Source: UBA6019 sp035535055 (lineage in GTDB: Bacteria > Chloroflexota > Dormibacteria > Dormibacterales > Dormibacteraceae). Taken from it: a stretch of 64,000 nucleotides of DNA. The notes under the pieces were generated by a model, which searched no databases, was not told where the DNA came from, and saw only the letters and a list, made by a program, of their open reading frames with translations. A program made the translations under genes and the position numbers. This document shows, piece by piece, positions 16,169 to 23,775 of this stretch; within the stretch, counting starts at the first letter, position 1; each line of letters begins with the position of its first letter. The stretch is taken from contig DATLQT010000062.1 in the NCBI GenBank assembly GCA_035535055.1, positions 26,081-90,080 of the forward strand. Reading direction: 5' to 3'.

Positions 16169-17665
16169 ATGAGGCTCGCCGAGCTTGCCGAGGGCGTCCC
16201 CGGCGCCAGGGTCGAGGCCGGGGCGCAAACCGAGGTCTCCCGGGTGCTGCAGGACTCTCGCCGGGCCGGGCCTGGAGACCTCTTCGTGGCCGTGCCAGGG
16301 TTAACCGTGGACGGCCACTCCTTTGCCGTCGATGCCGCCGCGCGCGGCGCCGCGGTCGCCGTGCAGCGCAACCTGACCCTTCCGGCGGGCTCCGCGGTGC
16401 TCAGGGTCCCGAGCACCCGGACGGCTCTGGCTGAGCTCGCGGCGACGCTCCTGGGCCGCCCGGCCCGGCGCCTACGGGTGGCCGGGGTGACCGGCACCGA
16501 CGGCAAGACCACCACCACCCACATGGCCGCCCATCTGTTCGAGTCAGCCGGGATCAGGACCGGGGCGATGAGCACGGTCGCCTTCCAGTTCGGCGGCGCC
16601 AGCGACCACAACGAGTCGGGCCAGACCACGGTCGAGGCACCGGACCTCCAGGCGTGGTTGGCCAGGACGGTCGCCGCGGGAGTCGAGCAGGTGATCCTCG
16701 AGGTCACCTCCCACGCCCTCGTCCAAGAACGCGTCGGCGCCTGCGACTTCGACGCCGTCGCCGTCACCTACGTCGGGCGCGACCACCTCGACTACCACAC
16801 CACCTGGGATGAATATGTGGCCGCCAAGGCAAGGCTCATCGACCTCTGCGCGGCCGGCGCCGGCAAGGGCGTCCCCAAGACGGCGGTCCTGAACCTGGAT
16901 GACGCCAGCTACCCGATCCTCAATCGCCACCAGATCGAACGGGCCTGGACCTACTCGCTCAAGCGCGATGCCGACATCCGGGCCCTCGGCCTGCGCTGCG
17001 CGGCCGGCTGCAGCTTCCGCCTCGCCACCGCCGAGGGGGAAGTCCCGGTCGAGCTGGCTCTGCCGGCCAGGTTCAACGTCTACAACGCGCTTGCCGCCGC
17101 CGGCCTCGGGCTGGCGCTGGGCCTGACGCTGGAGCAGGTCGGCAAGGGCCTCAACACCTTCCGGGGCGTGCCCGGCCGCCTGGAGCGGGTGGACCTGGGC
17201 CAGCCCTTCGAGGTATTCGTCGACTTCGCCCACTCCGCGGGGGCGCTCCGCGGCACACTCGCCGAGCTGCGCTCGCTCACACCCGGGCGCCTGCTGGCGG
17301 TCTTCGGCAGCACCGCTCGCAGCGACCACGACCGGCCCGGCATGGGCGCGGCTGCCGCAGAGGGCGCCGACTACTTCATCATCACCACCGACGACCCGGT
17401 CAACGAGGACCCCGCCGAGATCGCTCGCGAGGTGGCCGCCGGCGCGGAGGGCAAGGTCGCCGGCCGGGACTTCGACATCATCCTCGACCGCCGGTCGGCC
17501 ATCCGACGGGCGGTCGAGATGGCCCTCCCCGGCGACACGGTCCTCCTCGCTGGCAAGGGACACGAGCGCTCGATGCTCACAGCGTCCGGTCGCGAGCCGT
17601 GGGACGAGCGGGCCGAGGCCGAGGCCGCCATCCGCGACCTGGCCCGAGGTCGCGCGGACTCCTAG
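16169..17665 (+). CDS. MurE-like UDP-N-acetylmuramyl-peptide ligase
   Basis: Mur ligase of about 498 aa that adds the third amino acid of the peptidoglycan stem peptide. Features: VLQDSRRAGPGDLFVAVPG (N-terminal UDP-binding domain), ATP loop GVTGTDGKTTTTH (about 110), central-domain LEVTSHALVQERVG, and C-terminal VFGSTARSDHDRPGMG and LLAGKGHE. Where meso-DAP enzymes have DNPR, this one has DDPV (408-411), so the added residue may not be meso-DAP. It stands alone, away from a division/cell-wall cluster, so it could be a MurE paralog. The end overlaps the convergent gene by 4 bp. Confidence 0.88.
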   Translation: MRLAELAEGVPGARVEAGAQTEVSRVLQDSRRAGPGDLFVAVPGLTVDGHSFAVDAAARGAAVAVQRNLTLPAGSAVLRVPSTRTALAELAATLLGRPARRLRVAGVTGTDGKTTTTHMAAHLFESAGIRTGAMSTVAFQFGGASDHNESGQTTVEAPDLQAWLARTVAAGVEQVILEVTSHALVQERVGACDFDAVAVTYVGRDHLDYHTTWDEYVAAKARLIDLCAAGAGKGVPKTAVLNLDDASYPILNRHQIERAWTYSLKRDADIRALGLRCAAGCSFRLATAEGEVPVELALPARFNVYNALAAAGLGLALGLTLEQVGKGLNTFRGVPGRLERVDLGQPFEVFVDFAHSAGALRGTLAELRSLTPGRLLAVFGSTARSDHDRPGMGAAAAEGADYFIITTDDPVNEDPAEIAREVAAGAEGKVAGRDFDIILDRRSAIRRAVEMALPGDTVLLAGKGHERSMLTASGREPWDERAEAEAAIRDLARGRADS

Positions 17666-17964
17666 GGCTTGCCGGTCAGCGTCCGGTAGCGATTCCGCCA
17701 GAACTCGGCCCGGCGCTGGAAGCGGTCCCGCTCCGAGCGCAGCACGACCAGGTCGGTGCTTTCGATCTCGTACCGGGCGACGTCTCCGAGCTTGACCAGC
17801 TCCTGGAGGACCCGGTCGATCGTCTCTTCCTTGAAGGTGCGCAGCTCGCGGTAGACCTCCGCCCAGTGGAGCGCGTCATCCGGATGCTGGCTGTCAGGGC
17901 GCTCGCCCGGCAGCAGGCGCCCCTCCTCCACCTGGTCGAGAGCCGCCTCCTGCTTGTCGTTCAT
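17662..17964 (-). CDS. Hypothetical protein at the end of the thi operon
   Basis: A 100-aa, highly charged protein rich in Glu and Arg, predicted mostly helical (region EVYRELRTFKEETIDRVLQE and RFQRRAEFWRNRYRTL). I do not recognise a family. The start MNDKQEAALDQ overlaps the thiS stop in an ATGA, so it is translated as the last gene of rsmG-thiG-thiE-thiS. There is no membrane segment and no Cys. A link to thiamine metabolism is suggested only by position. Confidence 0.6.
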   Translation of the reverse strand: MNDKQEAALDQVEEGRLLPGERPDSQHPDDALHWAEVYRELRTFKEETIDRVLQELVKLGDVARYEIESTDLVVLRSERDRFQRRAEFWRNRYRTLTGKP

Positions 17965-18197
17965 GCCTTCATGAGTGTGTCGCACGGCGCCCCGGAGCCG
18001 CCGCCGACCATCTTCACTATCTCGACCACCTGGCCCTCCTCGAGCACCGCCGCGCCGAACTCGGAGCGGTCCAGGATGCGCTCATCGATCTCGACAGCGA
18101 CACCCCGCGGGTCGATGTCCAGGCCGGCGAGGTATTCGGCCAGCGGAGTAGGGCTGGGCAGCTCGACGTCGCGGCCGTTGATCCGCAACCGGATCAC
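17961..18197 (-). CDS. thiS: ThiS sulfur-carrier protein with a C-terminal extension
   Basis: Ubiquitin-fold sulfur carrier for thiazole synthesis. The fold is recognisable from IRLRINGRDVELP and GQVVEIVKMVGGG. Mature ThiS must end in Gly-Gly, whose carboxylate becomes a thiocarboxylate. Here the GGG is followed by 11 further residues (SGAPCDTLMKA). The protein would need trimming or be inactive as encoded. GTG start overlapping the thiE stop (GTGA); it is followed by the hypothetical gene with an ATGA overlap. Confidence 0.85.
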   Translation of the reverse strand: MIRLRINGRDVELPSPTPLAEYLAGLDIDPRGVAVEIDERILDRSEFGAAVLEEGQVVEIVKMVGGGSGAPCDTLMKA

Positions 18198-18739
18198 CGA
18201 AGGTCACCGGACTCGAAGATCCGAATCCCGGCATAGCCGGCGGCGCCCGCCGCCAGGCACCGCGCCGCACGCTCCCGGTCGACACCGCCGATCGCAAGCA
18301 CCGGGATCGGCGCCGCGGCTACCGCGCGCTGAAGCAGCTGCAGACCGAGGCCGGGCGTGGCGGGATGGGTCGGGGTCGGAAAGATCGGACCCAGGAGCAC
18401 GAAGTCGGCACCCTGGGCGGCGGCGCTCGCGACGCCCTCCACGGAGTGAACCGAGCGGCCGAGCAGCGGCCCCGGGCCGAGCAGCACCCGTGCCTCGCGA
18501 GCGCCAAGGCCGGCCTCGGGGAGGTTCACCCCGGCCGCTCCGACCGCGAGAGCGAGGTCCACCCGGTCACTCACCAGCACCGGCACCCCCGCCGTTTGGA
18601 GAAGCTCGACCAGCGCCCGGTGAAAGGAGCGGACGCTGGCTTGCGGCATCCTGAGCAGGAGGTGGGTGGCACCGTTGCCGACCGCCCTCTCACCCGCGCT
18701 CGACCCGTCGACCACGGCCATCGCGACCGGAGGCGTCAG
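18194..18739 (-). CDS. thiE: Thiamine-phosphate synthase / TenI-like protein
   Basis: TIM-barrel protein of the ThiE/TenI family, which joins the thiazole and pyrimidine phosphates or aromatises the thiazole. Landmarks are VNLPEAGLGA, GRSVHSVEGV, ADFVLLGPIFPTPTHP and PVLAIGGV. The first strand (PPVAMAVVDG) is kept only if translation starts at a CTG at 18739, which overlaps the thiG stop as CTGA. The first ATG in frame is at 18721 and has no visible ribosome-binding site. ThiE and TenI cannot be separated with confidence; the N-terminal KxD-type region of ThiE is poorly conserved. Confidence 0.75.
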   Translation of the reverse strand: MTPPVAMAVVDGSSAGERAVGNGATHLLLRMPQASVRSFHRALVELLQTAGVPVLVSDRVDLALAVGAAGVNLPEAGLGAREARVLLGPGPLLGRSVHSVEGVASAAAQGADFVLLGPIFPTPTHPATPGLGLQLLQRAVAAAPIPVLAIGGVDRERAARCLAAGAAGYAGIRIFESGDLR

Positions 18740-19533
18740 CCGCGGCGCGATATGCCCTCGGTGGGGGAGCTGGCGACGGCCTCGGAGCGGCGCGGCATCC
18801 GGCCGGCGATGAAGGCCTTGCGTCCGGCGTCGACGCCGAGCCGGATCGCCTCCGCCATCAGCGCCGGCTGAGTCGCCGCCGCCACCGCGGTGTTGACGAG
18901 CACCGCGTCGGCGCCCAGCTCCATCGCCTGGGCGGCGTCGGAAGGCACGCCGATGCCGGCGTCGACCACCACCGGGATGCGAGCGTTCTCGATGATCAGG
19001 CGTATCTGGGACAGCGTCTGCAGGCCCTGTCCCGAGCCGATCGGCGAGCCGAGCGGCATCACGGTCACAGTGCCGATCTCCTCCAGCTTGCGGGCGAGGA
19101 TGGGATCGGCGTTGATGTAGGGCAGCACGGCGAAGTTCTCGGCGACCAGGGTGCGCGCCGCCTTCAGGGTCTCCTCCGGGTCCGGGAGCAGGTACCTGGG
19201 GTCGGGGATCACCTCCAGCTTGATCCAGTCCGAAAGGCCCATCGACCGTGCCAAACGCGCTACGCGGACCGCCTCCTCGGCGTTCTGGCAGCCGGCGGTG
19301 TTGGGCAGGATTCGATAGCGCTTCCAGTCGATCACGTCGAGGATCGTCTTCTGGTTCGGGTGGTCGAGGTCGAGCCGGCGGAGGGCGACGGTGACGAGCT
19401 CGCAGCCGGAGGCCTCCAGGGAGGCGACCATCTCGTCGTCGGAGCGGTACTTGCCGGTGCCCAGGAAGAGCCGTGAGCGCAGCTCGACGCCGGCGATCAC
19501 GAGCGCATCGCTGGCCACCGTCTGCACGACCAA
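18736..19533 (-). CDS. thiG: Thiazole synthase ThiG
   Basis: Forms the thiazole phosphate of thiamine from deoxyxylulose phosphate, dehydroglycine and the ThiS thiocarboxylate. The 265-aa protein has the family marks SRLFLGTGKY, LPNTAGCQNAEEAVR, WIKLEVIPD, PLGSPIGSGQGL and VVVDAGIGVPSDAAQAMELGADAVL. It starts 3 bp after rsmG and is followed by thiE and thiS. A source of dehydroglycine (thiO or thiH) and thiF are not in this window. Confidence 0.95.
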   Translation of the reverse strand: MVVQTVASDALVIAGVELRSRLFLGTGKYRSDDEMVASLEASGCELVTVALRRLDLDHPNQKTILDVIDWKRYRILPNTAGCQNAEEAVRVARLARSMGLSDWIKLEVIPDPRYLLPDPEETLKAARTLVAENFAVLPYINADPILARKLEEIGTVTVMPLGSPIGSGQGLQTLSQIRLIIENARIPVVVDAGIGVPSDAAQAMELGADAVLVNTAVAAATQPALMAEAIRLGVDAGRKAFIAGRMPRRSEAVASSPTEGISRRG

Positions 19534-19536
19534 AGC

Positions 19537-20154
19537 TTAGCCAGCCAGCGGCCGCCTGCCGGGCAGGCCTGGCCGGCGAGGGAATTCGGTCGGGGTCGGC
19601 GCCACCTTCGCCACCACCACCACCTCGCCCAACGAGCGCGCCTCGGAGGCGGCGGCGCCTACACCCAACAGCTCGCCGCCCAGGCGCCGGATCGCGGCTT
19701 CGGCCGCGGCTGCCTCGGCGGTGGCGGCTGTCTTCATCGCCAGCAGGCGGCCGCCGACCGCCACCAGCGGCAGGCAGAGCTCGGCGAGCACCGGCATCGC
19801 GGCCACGGCCCGGGCGAGCGCGAAGTCGAAGGCCTCCCGGTAGCGCGGATCGTGGCCGGCCGTCTCCGCTCGCTCGGCCACCACCTCCACGCCGTCCAGG
19901 CCCAGGCGGGCGGCGGCCTGGACCAGGAAGGCCGCCTTGCGCCGGTTGGCCTCGAGCAGGGTCAGTCGCAGCTCGGGGCGGGCGATCTTGAGCGGCAGAC
20001 CGGGGAGGCCACCGCCACTGCCAACATCGATCACCCGAAGCGGGCCCGGTGGCAGGAAATCGAGCAGGACCAGCGAGTCGTCGATGAGGGCACGGTCGGG
20101 ACGCGCGACCAGGCCGGGCCACGAGGAGATCAGGTTGAATAGAATCTCGTTCAT
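19537..20154 (-). CDS. rsmG: 16S rRNA (guanine527-N7)-methyltransferase RsmG
   Basis: Methylates G527 of 16S rRNA. The 205-aa product has the RsmG SAM-binding motif VIDVGSGGGLPGLPLKI, LLEANRRKAAFL and the downstream FALARAVA. The ATG at 20154 shares its CATG with the start codon of the divergent FmdB-type gene on the other strand. It heads an operon with thiG-thiE-thiS. rsmG is often found near oriC with parAB, which agrees with the origin-proximal position. Confidence 0.93.
   Translation of the reverse strand: MNEILFNLISSWPGLVARPDRALIDDSLVLLDFLPPGPLRVIDVGSGGGLPGLPLKIARPELRLTLLEANRRKAAFLVQAAARLGLDGVEVVAERAETAGHDPRYREAFDFALARAVAAMPVLAELCLPLVAVGGRLLAMKTAATAEAAAAEAAIRRLGGELLGVGAAASEARSLGEVVVVAKVAPTPTEFPRRPGLPGRRPLAG
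20140..20145 (+). promoter_or_regulatory. -10 box (TAGAAT) of the FmdB-type gene, leaderless
   Basis: TAGAAT lies 7 bases before the ATG at 20153, so the transcript is expected to start at or one base before the start codon. The box is inside the rsmG coding region on the opposite strand. Confidence 0.5.
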
Positions 20155-20389
20155 GCCGCTCTACGAGTATTCATGCGACGGCTGCTCGGACAAGTTCGAG
20201 GTGCTTACCTCCTTCGCCAACCGTGACCGCAAGCAGGTCTGTCCGACCTGCGAGTCGACCGACACCAAGGTCCTGATCTCCAGCTTCGCGGCATTCGGCT
20301 CCTCGGAGTCGGGCCAGCAGCCGGTCAGCCTCGGCGGTGGCGGTGGCTGCGGACCTGGTTGCTGCGGCGGCGCCTGCTCCGCGAACTAG
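20153..20389 (+). CDS. FmdB-family zinc-ribbon protein
   Basis: A 78-aa protein beginning MPLYEYSCDGCSDKFEVL, with two CxxC pairs (CDGC and CPTC) that form the FmdB/CxxC zinc ribbon. The tail is Gly/Cys-rich (GGGGGCGPGCCGG), common in this family. Proposed roles are regulatory or metal-related but unproven. The start codon overlaps that of rsmG on the other strand by two bases. lysA follows after 44 bp. Confidence 0.85.
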   Translation: MPLYEYSCDGCSDKFEVLTSFANRDRKQVCPTCESTDTKVLISSFAAFGSSESGQQPVSLGGGGGCGPGCCGGACSAN

Positions 20390-20433
20390 GCCACCCGACC
20401 GCTCCCCACCCGCAGGAAAGATAACCCAGGGAA

Positions 20434-21717
20434 ATGCTCTTCCCGATCACCTATCGGGTCAACCAGCGCGGGCACATGGAGGTCGGCGGCTGCGACCTCC
20501 TGGACCTCGCCGCCAAGCACGGCACCCCCCTCTATGTCTATGACGAGGACACCGTCCGCCAGCGCGCTGCCGAATTCGTGAGCGCCATGGGGGACGCCGG
20601 CGATGTCCTCTACTCCGCCAAGGCCTTTGCCAGCCCGGCCTTCCTCCGCGTGATCGCCGAGGAGGGCCTGGGCCTCGACGTGGTCTCCGCCGGCGAGCTC
20701 GACCTCGCTCTGCGCTCCGGCTTCCCCGGCGACCGCATCTACTTCCTCGGCAACAACAAGTCGGCCGCGGAACTGGAGATGGCGGTCGGCGCCGGCTGCA
20801 CGATCGTCATCGACGGCGGCTACGAGTTCGAGCTCCTGGGCCGCGTCGTCCCCGAGGGCCGGCGGGTGCGCGCCGAGCTCCGGATCTCGCCCGGCGTAAA
20901 GCCGGACACCCACGACTTCATTTCGACCGGTCAGCTCGACTCCAAGTTCGGCTTCTCGATCGAGAGCGGCCAGGCGCGGTCGGCCGTCGAGGAGGCGCTT
21001 CGCCATCCCCGGCTGGAGCTGGTCGGCCTCCACTCCCACATCGGGTCCCAGATCTTCGACCTCGGTGGCCACCGGGCGGCGATGGAGGTGATGCTCGACT
21101 TTCTCGTCGAGCTCAAGCGTGACCTCGGCTATCAGCCCGGGACGCTCGGCGCCGGCGGCGGCCTGGGCATCGCCTACACCCGTTCCGACGATCCACCGAC
21201 GCCGCGCGACTTCGTGGAGACGCTGCGCGGCGCACTCGACACCGGGACCGCGCGTCGAGGCCTGGCGACGCCGCGGCTGGTGGTCGAGCCCGGTCGCTCC
21301 ATCGCCGGTCCCGCGGGGGTGACCCTCTACACGGCCGGCTCGATCAAGGACATCCCCGGCGTCCGCCGCTACGTGGCGGTGGACGGCGGCATGGGCGACA
21401 ACATCCGTCCCAAGCTCTACGGTGCCCGCTACGAGGTGCTCAAGGCGGCCGACCCGGAGGCGGCGCCGGCCGGGAAGGTGACCATCGCCGGTAAGTACTG
21501 CGAGTCGACCGACATCCTCATCACCGACGCCGAGCTGCCGCCGGTGGCGCCCGGCGACATCCTCTGCCTGCCCGCTACGGGCGCCTACTGCCTGGCGATG
21601 GCCAGCAACTACAACGGCATGACGAGGCCGGAGGTGGTCATGGTGCGGGACGGCGCGGCGCGCGTCATGAGACGCCGGGAGACGCTGGAGGACCTGGTCC
21701 GGACCGAGGTCTTCTAG
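20434..21717 (+). CDS. lysA: Diaminopimelate decarboxylase
   Basis: PLP enzyme for the last step of lysine synthesis, meso-diaminopimelate to lysine. The 427-aa protein has the fold-III decarboxylase marks YSAKAF (PLP Lys), GLHSHIGSQIFD, LGAGGGLGIAYT, VVEPGRSIAGPAG, and the C-terminal CESTDIL and GAYCLAMASNYNG. ATG start at 20434 with AGGGAA just upstream. It is separated from the FmdB-type gene by 44 bp and convergent with the kinase gene. Confidence 0.95.
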   Translation: MLFPITYRVNQRGHMEVGGCDLLDLAAKHGTPLYVYDEDTVRQRAAEFVSAMGDAGDVLYSAKAFASPAFLRVIAEEGLGLDVVSAGELDLALRSGFPGDRIYFLGNNKSAAELEMAVGAGCTIVIDGGYEFELLGRVVPEGRRVRAELRISPGVKPDTHDFISTGQLDSKFGFSIESGQARSAVEEALRHPRLELVGLHSHIGSQIFDLGGHRAAMEVMLDFLVELKRDLGYQPGTLGAGGGLGIAYTRSDDPPTPRDFVETLRGALDTGTARRGLATPRLVVEPGRSIAGPAGVTLYTAGSIKDIPGVRRYVAVDGGMGDNIRPKLYGARYEVLKAADPEAAPAGKVTIAGKYCESTDILITDAELPPVAPGDILCLPATGAYCLAMASNYNGMTRPEVVMVRDGAARVMRRRETLEDLVRTEVF

Positions 21718-21730
21718 AGGCCCAGCCCGC

Positions 21731-23053
21731 TCAGCGCGTCACGCTGATCGCCGTCGTGGCGCAGCCGCTACCCGGCTCCGGTGCGTTGCAGGCCCGCAGG
21801 GTGTAGCGGCCGGGAGGGAGGGTCGCGGGGATGCTGACGCTGGTGCTCCAGCTGCCGCTCTCGGTGGCGAGGCCGCTGGCGAGCACGGCCCCCGACCCGC
21901 CCCCGTTCCCGATCCCCACGAAGGCGCGGCCGGAGGCGAAGCCGGTCGCATCAACCCGAACCGAGCCGCCACGGCGGACGGTGCCGGGGATTGCGGCCAG
22001 CCGGGGGCCGGTCGGGTGGGCGCCCCTCAGGATGAGCAGCACGCCGGCGACCAACAGCAGCACAACCACGGCTCCGAGGGCGATCGGGACCGCTCGTCCC
22101 CGGCGCCCGCCGGCAGGAGGCCAGGGGAGCGGTGTCGACTTCGGCCCGGGCGCCGCGGGCATAGGGACCGGCAGCGGAGCGGCGGCCACCGGCATCGTCG
22201 CCTCGACAAGTCGGGCCGGCTCGGGGCGCGTCTCATCGAACGCCTGCCGGAGCGCGGCCACCAGGGTCGCTCCGCTCTCCCAGCGCTGGGCGGGGTCCTT
22301 GGCCAGCCCGCGGGCGAGCACTGCGTCCACCGCTGGGTTGAGGTCGGGGTTCCGGCTTGACGCCGGCGGTGGCTCGCGGTGGACGTGGGCGTAGAGCAGC
22401 TCGAGGACGCCTTCGCCCTCGAATGGGATCGCCCCCGCCAGCAGCTCGTAGGCCATGGTGGTCAACGCGTAGGTGTCCGCCGCCGGACCGACGGCGGCCC
22501 CCATCACCTGCTCTGGCGACATGTAGGCCGGGGTGCCGGTGGTGACGCCGCTGACGGTCTTCAGCGACGACTGCTGCAGCAGCTTGGCAAGCCCGAAGTC
22601 GGCCAGAATCGGGTTGCCGTGCTGGTCGAGGAGCACGTTGGCCGGCTTGACGTCGCGGTGGATGATGTCCAGCCCGTGCGCGTAGTCGAGCGCGGCCCCG
22701 ATCCCGTCGAGCAGCTTTATGGATTCCGGACGGGGGTACCGCTCGCCACTTTTCATGCGGTCGTTGAGCGAACCGCCGGCGACGTACTCGACGATCATGT
22801 ACGGGATTCCGTCGTGCTCGCCGAAGTCGTAGACGTTGAGCACGTTGGGATGACGCATCCGCGCGATCGCCTGCGCCTCCCGCCGGAAGCGCGCGACCGC
22901 GTCAGGATCCGGCGTCAGGGCCGACAGCACCTTGACCGCGGCCGTCCGCGCCAGGCCGGGGTGGTAGGCACGGTAGACGGTTCCCATCGCGCCCTGGCCG
23001 AGGATCTCCTGCACCTCGTAGGCGCCCAAGGTGGTCCCGGGGCCGATCGGCAT
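21731..23053 (-). CDS. Membrane-anchored Ser/Thr protein kinase (Hanks type)
   Basis: A 440-aa PknB-like receptor kinase. The cytoplasmic kinase domain (about 10-270) has the Gly loop LGQGAMGTVYRA, AVKVL, the catalytic loop HRDVKPANVLL, DFGLAK and the activation-segment TPAYMSPEQ. A Pro-rich linker and one membrane helix (AVPIALGAVVVLLLVAGVLL, about 323-345) follow. The outer C-terminal domain of about 90 residues looks like an Ig-like/IPT beta-sandwich rather than PASTA repeats. Its signal is unknown. No phosphatase or FHA gene is adjacent. Confidence 0.92.
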   Translation of the reverse strand: MPIGPGTTLGAYEVQEILGQGAMGTVYRAYHPGLARTAAVKVLSALTPDPDAVARFRREAQAIARMRHPNVLNVYDFGEHDGIPYMIVEYVAGGSLNDRMKSGERYPRPESIKLLDGIGAALDYAHGLDIIHRDVKPANVLLDQHGNPILADFGLAKLLQQSSLKTVSGVTTGTPAYMSPEQVMGAAVGPAADTYALTTMAYELLAGAIPFEGEGVLELLYAHVHREPPPASSRNPDLNPAVDAVLARGLAKDPAQRWESGATLVAALRQAFDETRPEPARLVEATMPVAAAPLPVPMPAAPGPKSTPLPWPPAGGRRGRAVPIALGAVVVLLLVAGVLLILRGAHPTGPRLAAIPGTVRRGGSVRVDATGFASGRAFVGIGNGGGSGAVLASGLATESGSWSTSVSIPATLPPGRYTLRACNAPEPGSGCATTAISVTR

Positions 23054-23100
23054 CGCGAGGGAGGTTAGCCGTGCGGGCCCTGCTCAGGCAAGCCGGGCGG

Positions 23101-23775
23101 TTAGGCCTTCCAACCTCCGGGGGCACCGTTGCGGACCGCGAGCAGGCCGGCCAGGATCGAGACCGCGATCTCGGGCGCGCTCCGGGCGCCGAGATCGAGG
23201 CCGACCGGCGACTGAATGGAGGCGACCGCCTCCTCGGGCACGCCGCGCCGGCGCAGGTCCTCGAGGTGATGGCCCGTGTGGCGCCGGCTGCCCATCACAC
23301 CCACGAATCGAGGTCCTCTTCCCAGCACCTGCTCGAGGACGGCTGCCAGGTTCGGGTCGTCGTGGTCGGTGGCGACGGCGTAGGAGCCCGGCCCGGCCGC
23401 GGCCGCATCGGTGACGGGACGGAACCCCACCCGCGTAGCGAGCGCCAGCAGCTCCCGGCCGACCGGCGTGTCTCCGAGGACGAGCAGAACCGGCTCCGCC
23501 GGGTACGGCTCCAGGTAGACCTCGATGCTGCCCAGCTCGTGTCGGTAGGTGCGCAGGCCGGGGCTGCCGGTGTCGAGGAAGCCCCCGGCGTCGTCCCGCG
23601 CGGCGGCGTCGAATTCGGAGCAGCCGAGGGTGCCGGCGATCGCTCCGGAACGGTCGAGGAGGATCTTCTCGCCGGGTCGGCTGGGCGGACGGCCGTCGGT
23701 CCTCACGACCGTCGCCAGCACCGACTCGAAGCCCTGGCGGCGCCGGTCGACCAGCTCCGATTCGACGTCGCTCAA
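23101..23775 (-). CDS. XdhC-family molybdenum-enzyme maturation protein
   Basis: A 224-aa XdhC/CoxI-type protein, with an N-terminal segment LATVVRTDGRPPSRPGEKIL, a Rossmann-like C-terminal domain containing FVGVMGSRRH and the family-typical IQSPVGLDLGARSAPEIAVSILAGL. XdhC proteins carry molybdenum cofactor and present it to a cysteine desulfurase for sulfuration before insertion into xanthine dehydrogenase-type enzymes. The TTG start overlaps the stop of a cysteine desulfurase gene (TTGA), which supports that role here. Confidence 0.88.
   Translation of the reverse strand: MSDVESELVDRRRQGFESVLATVVRTDGRPPSRPGEKILLDRSGAIAGTLGCSEFDAAARDDAGGFLDTGSPGLRTYRHELGSIEVYLEPYPAEPVLLVLGDTPVGRELLALATRVGFRPVTDAAAAGPGSYAVATDHDDPNLAAVLEQVLGRGPRFVGVMGSRRHTGHHLEDLRRRGVPEEAVASIQSPVGLDLGARSAPEIAVSILAGLLAVRNGAPGGWKA

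Noticed and set aside
18740..20122. Long minus-strand frame upstream of thiE
   Set aside because: It is an Arg/Pro-rich shadow of thiG and rsmG; the true thiE begins near 18739.
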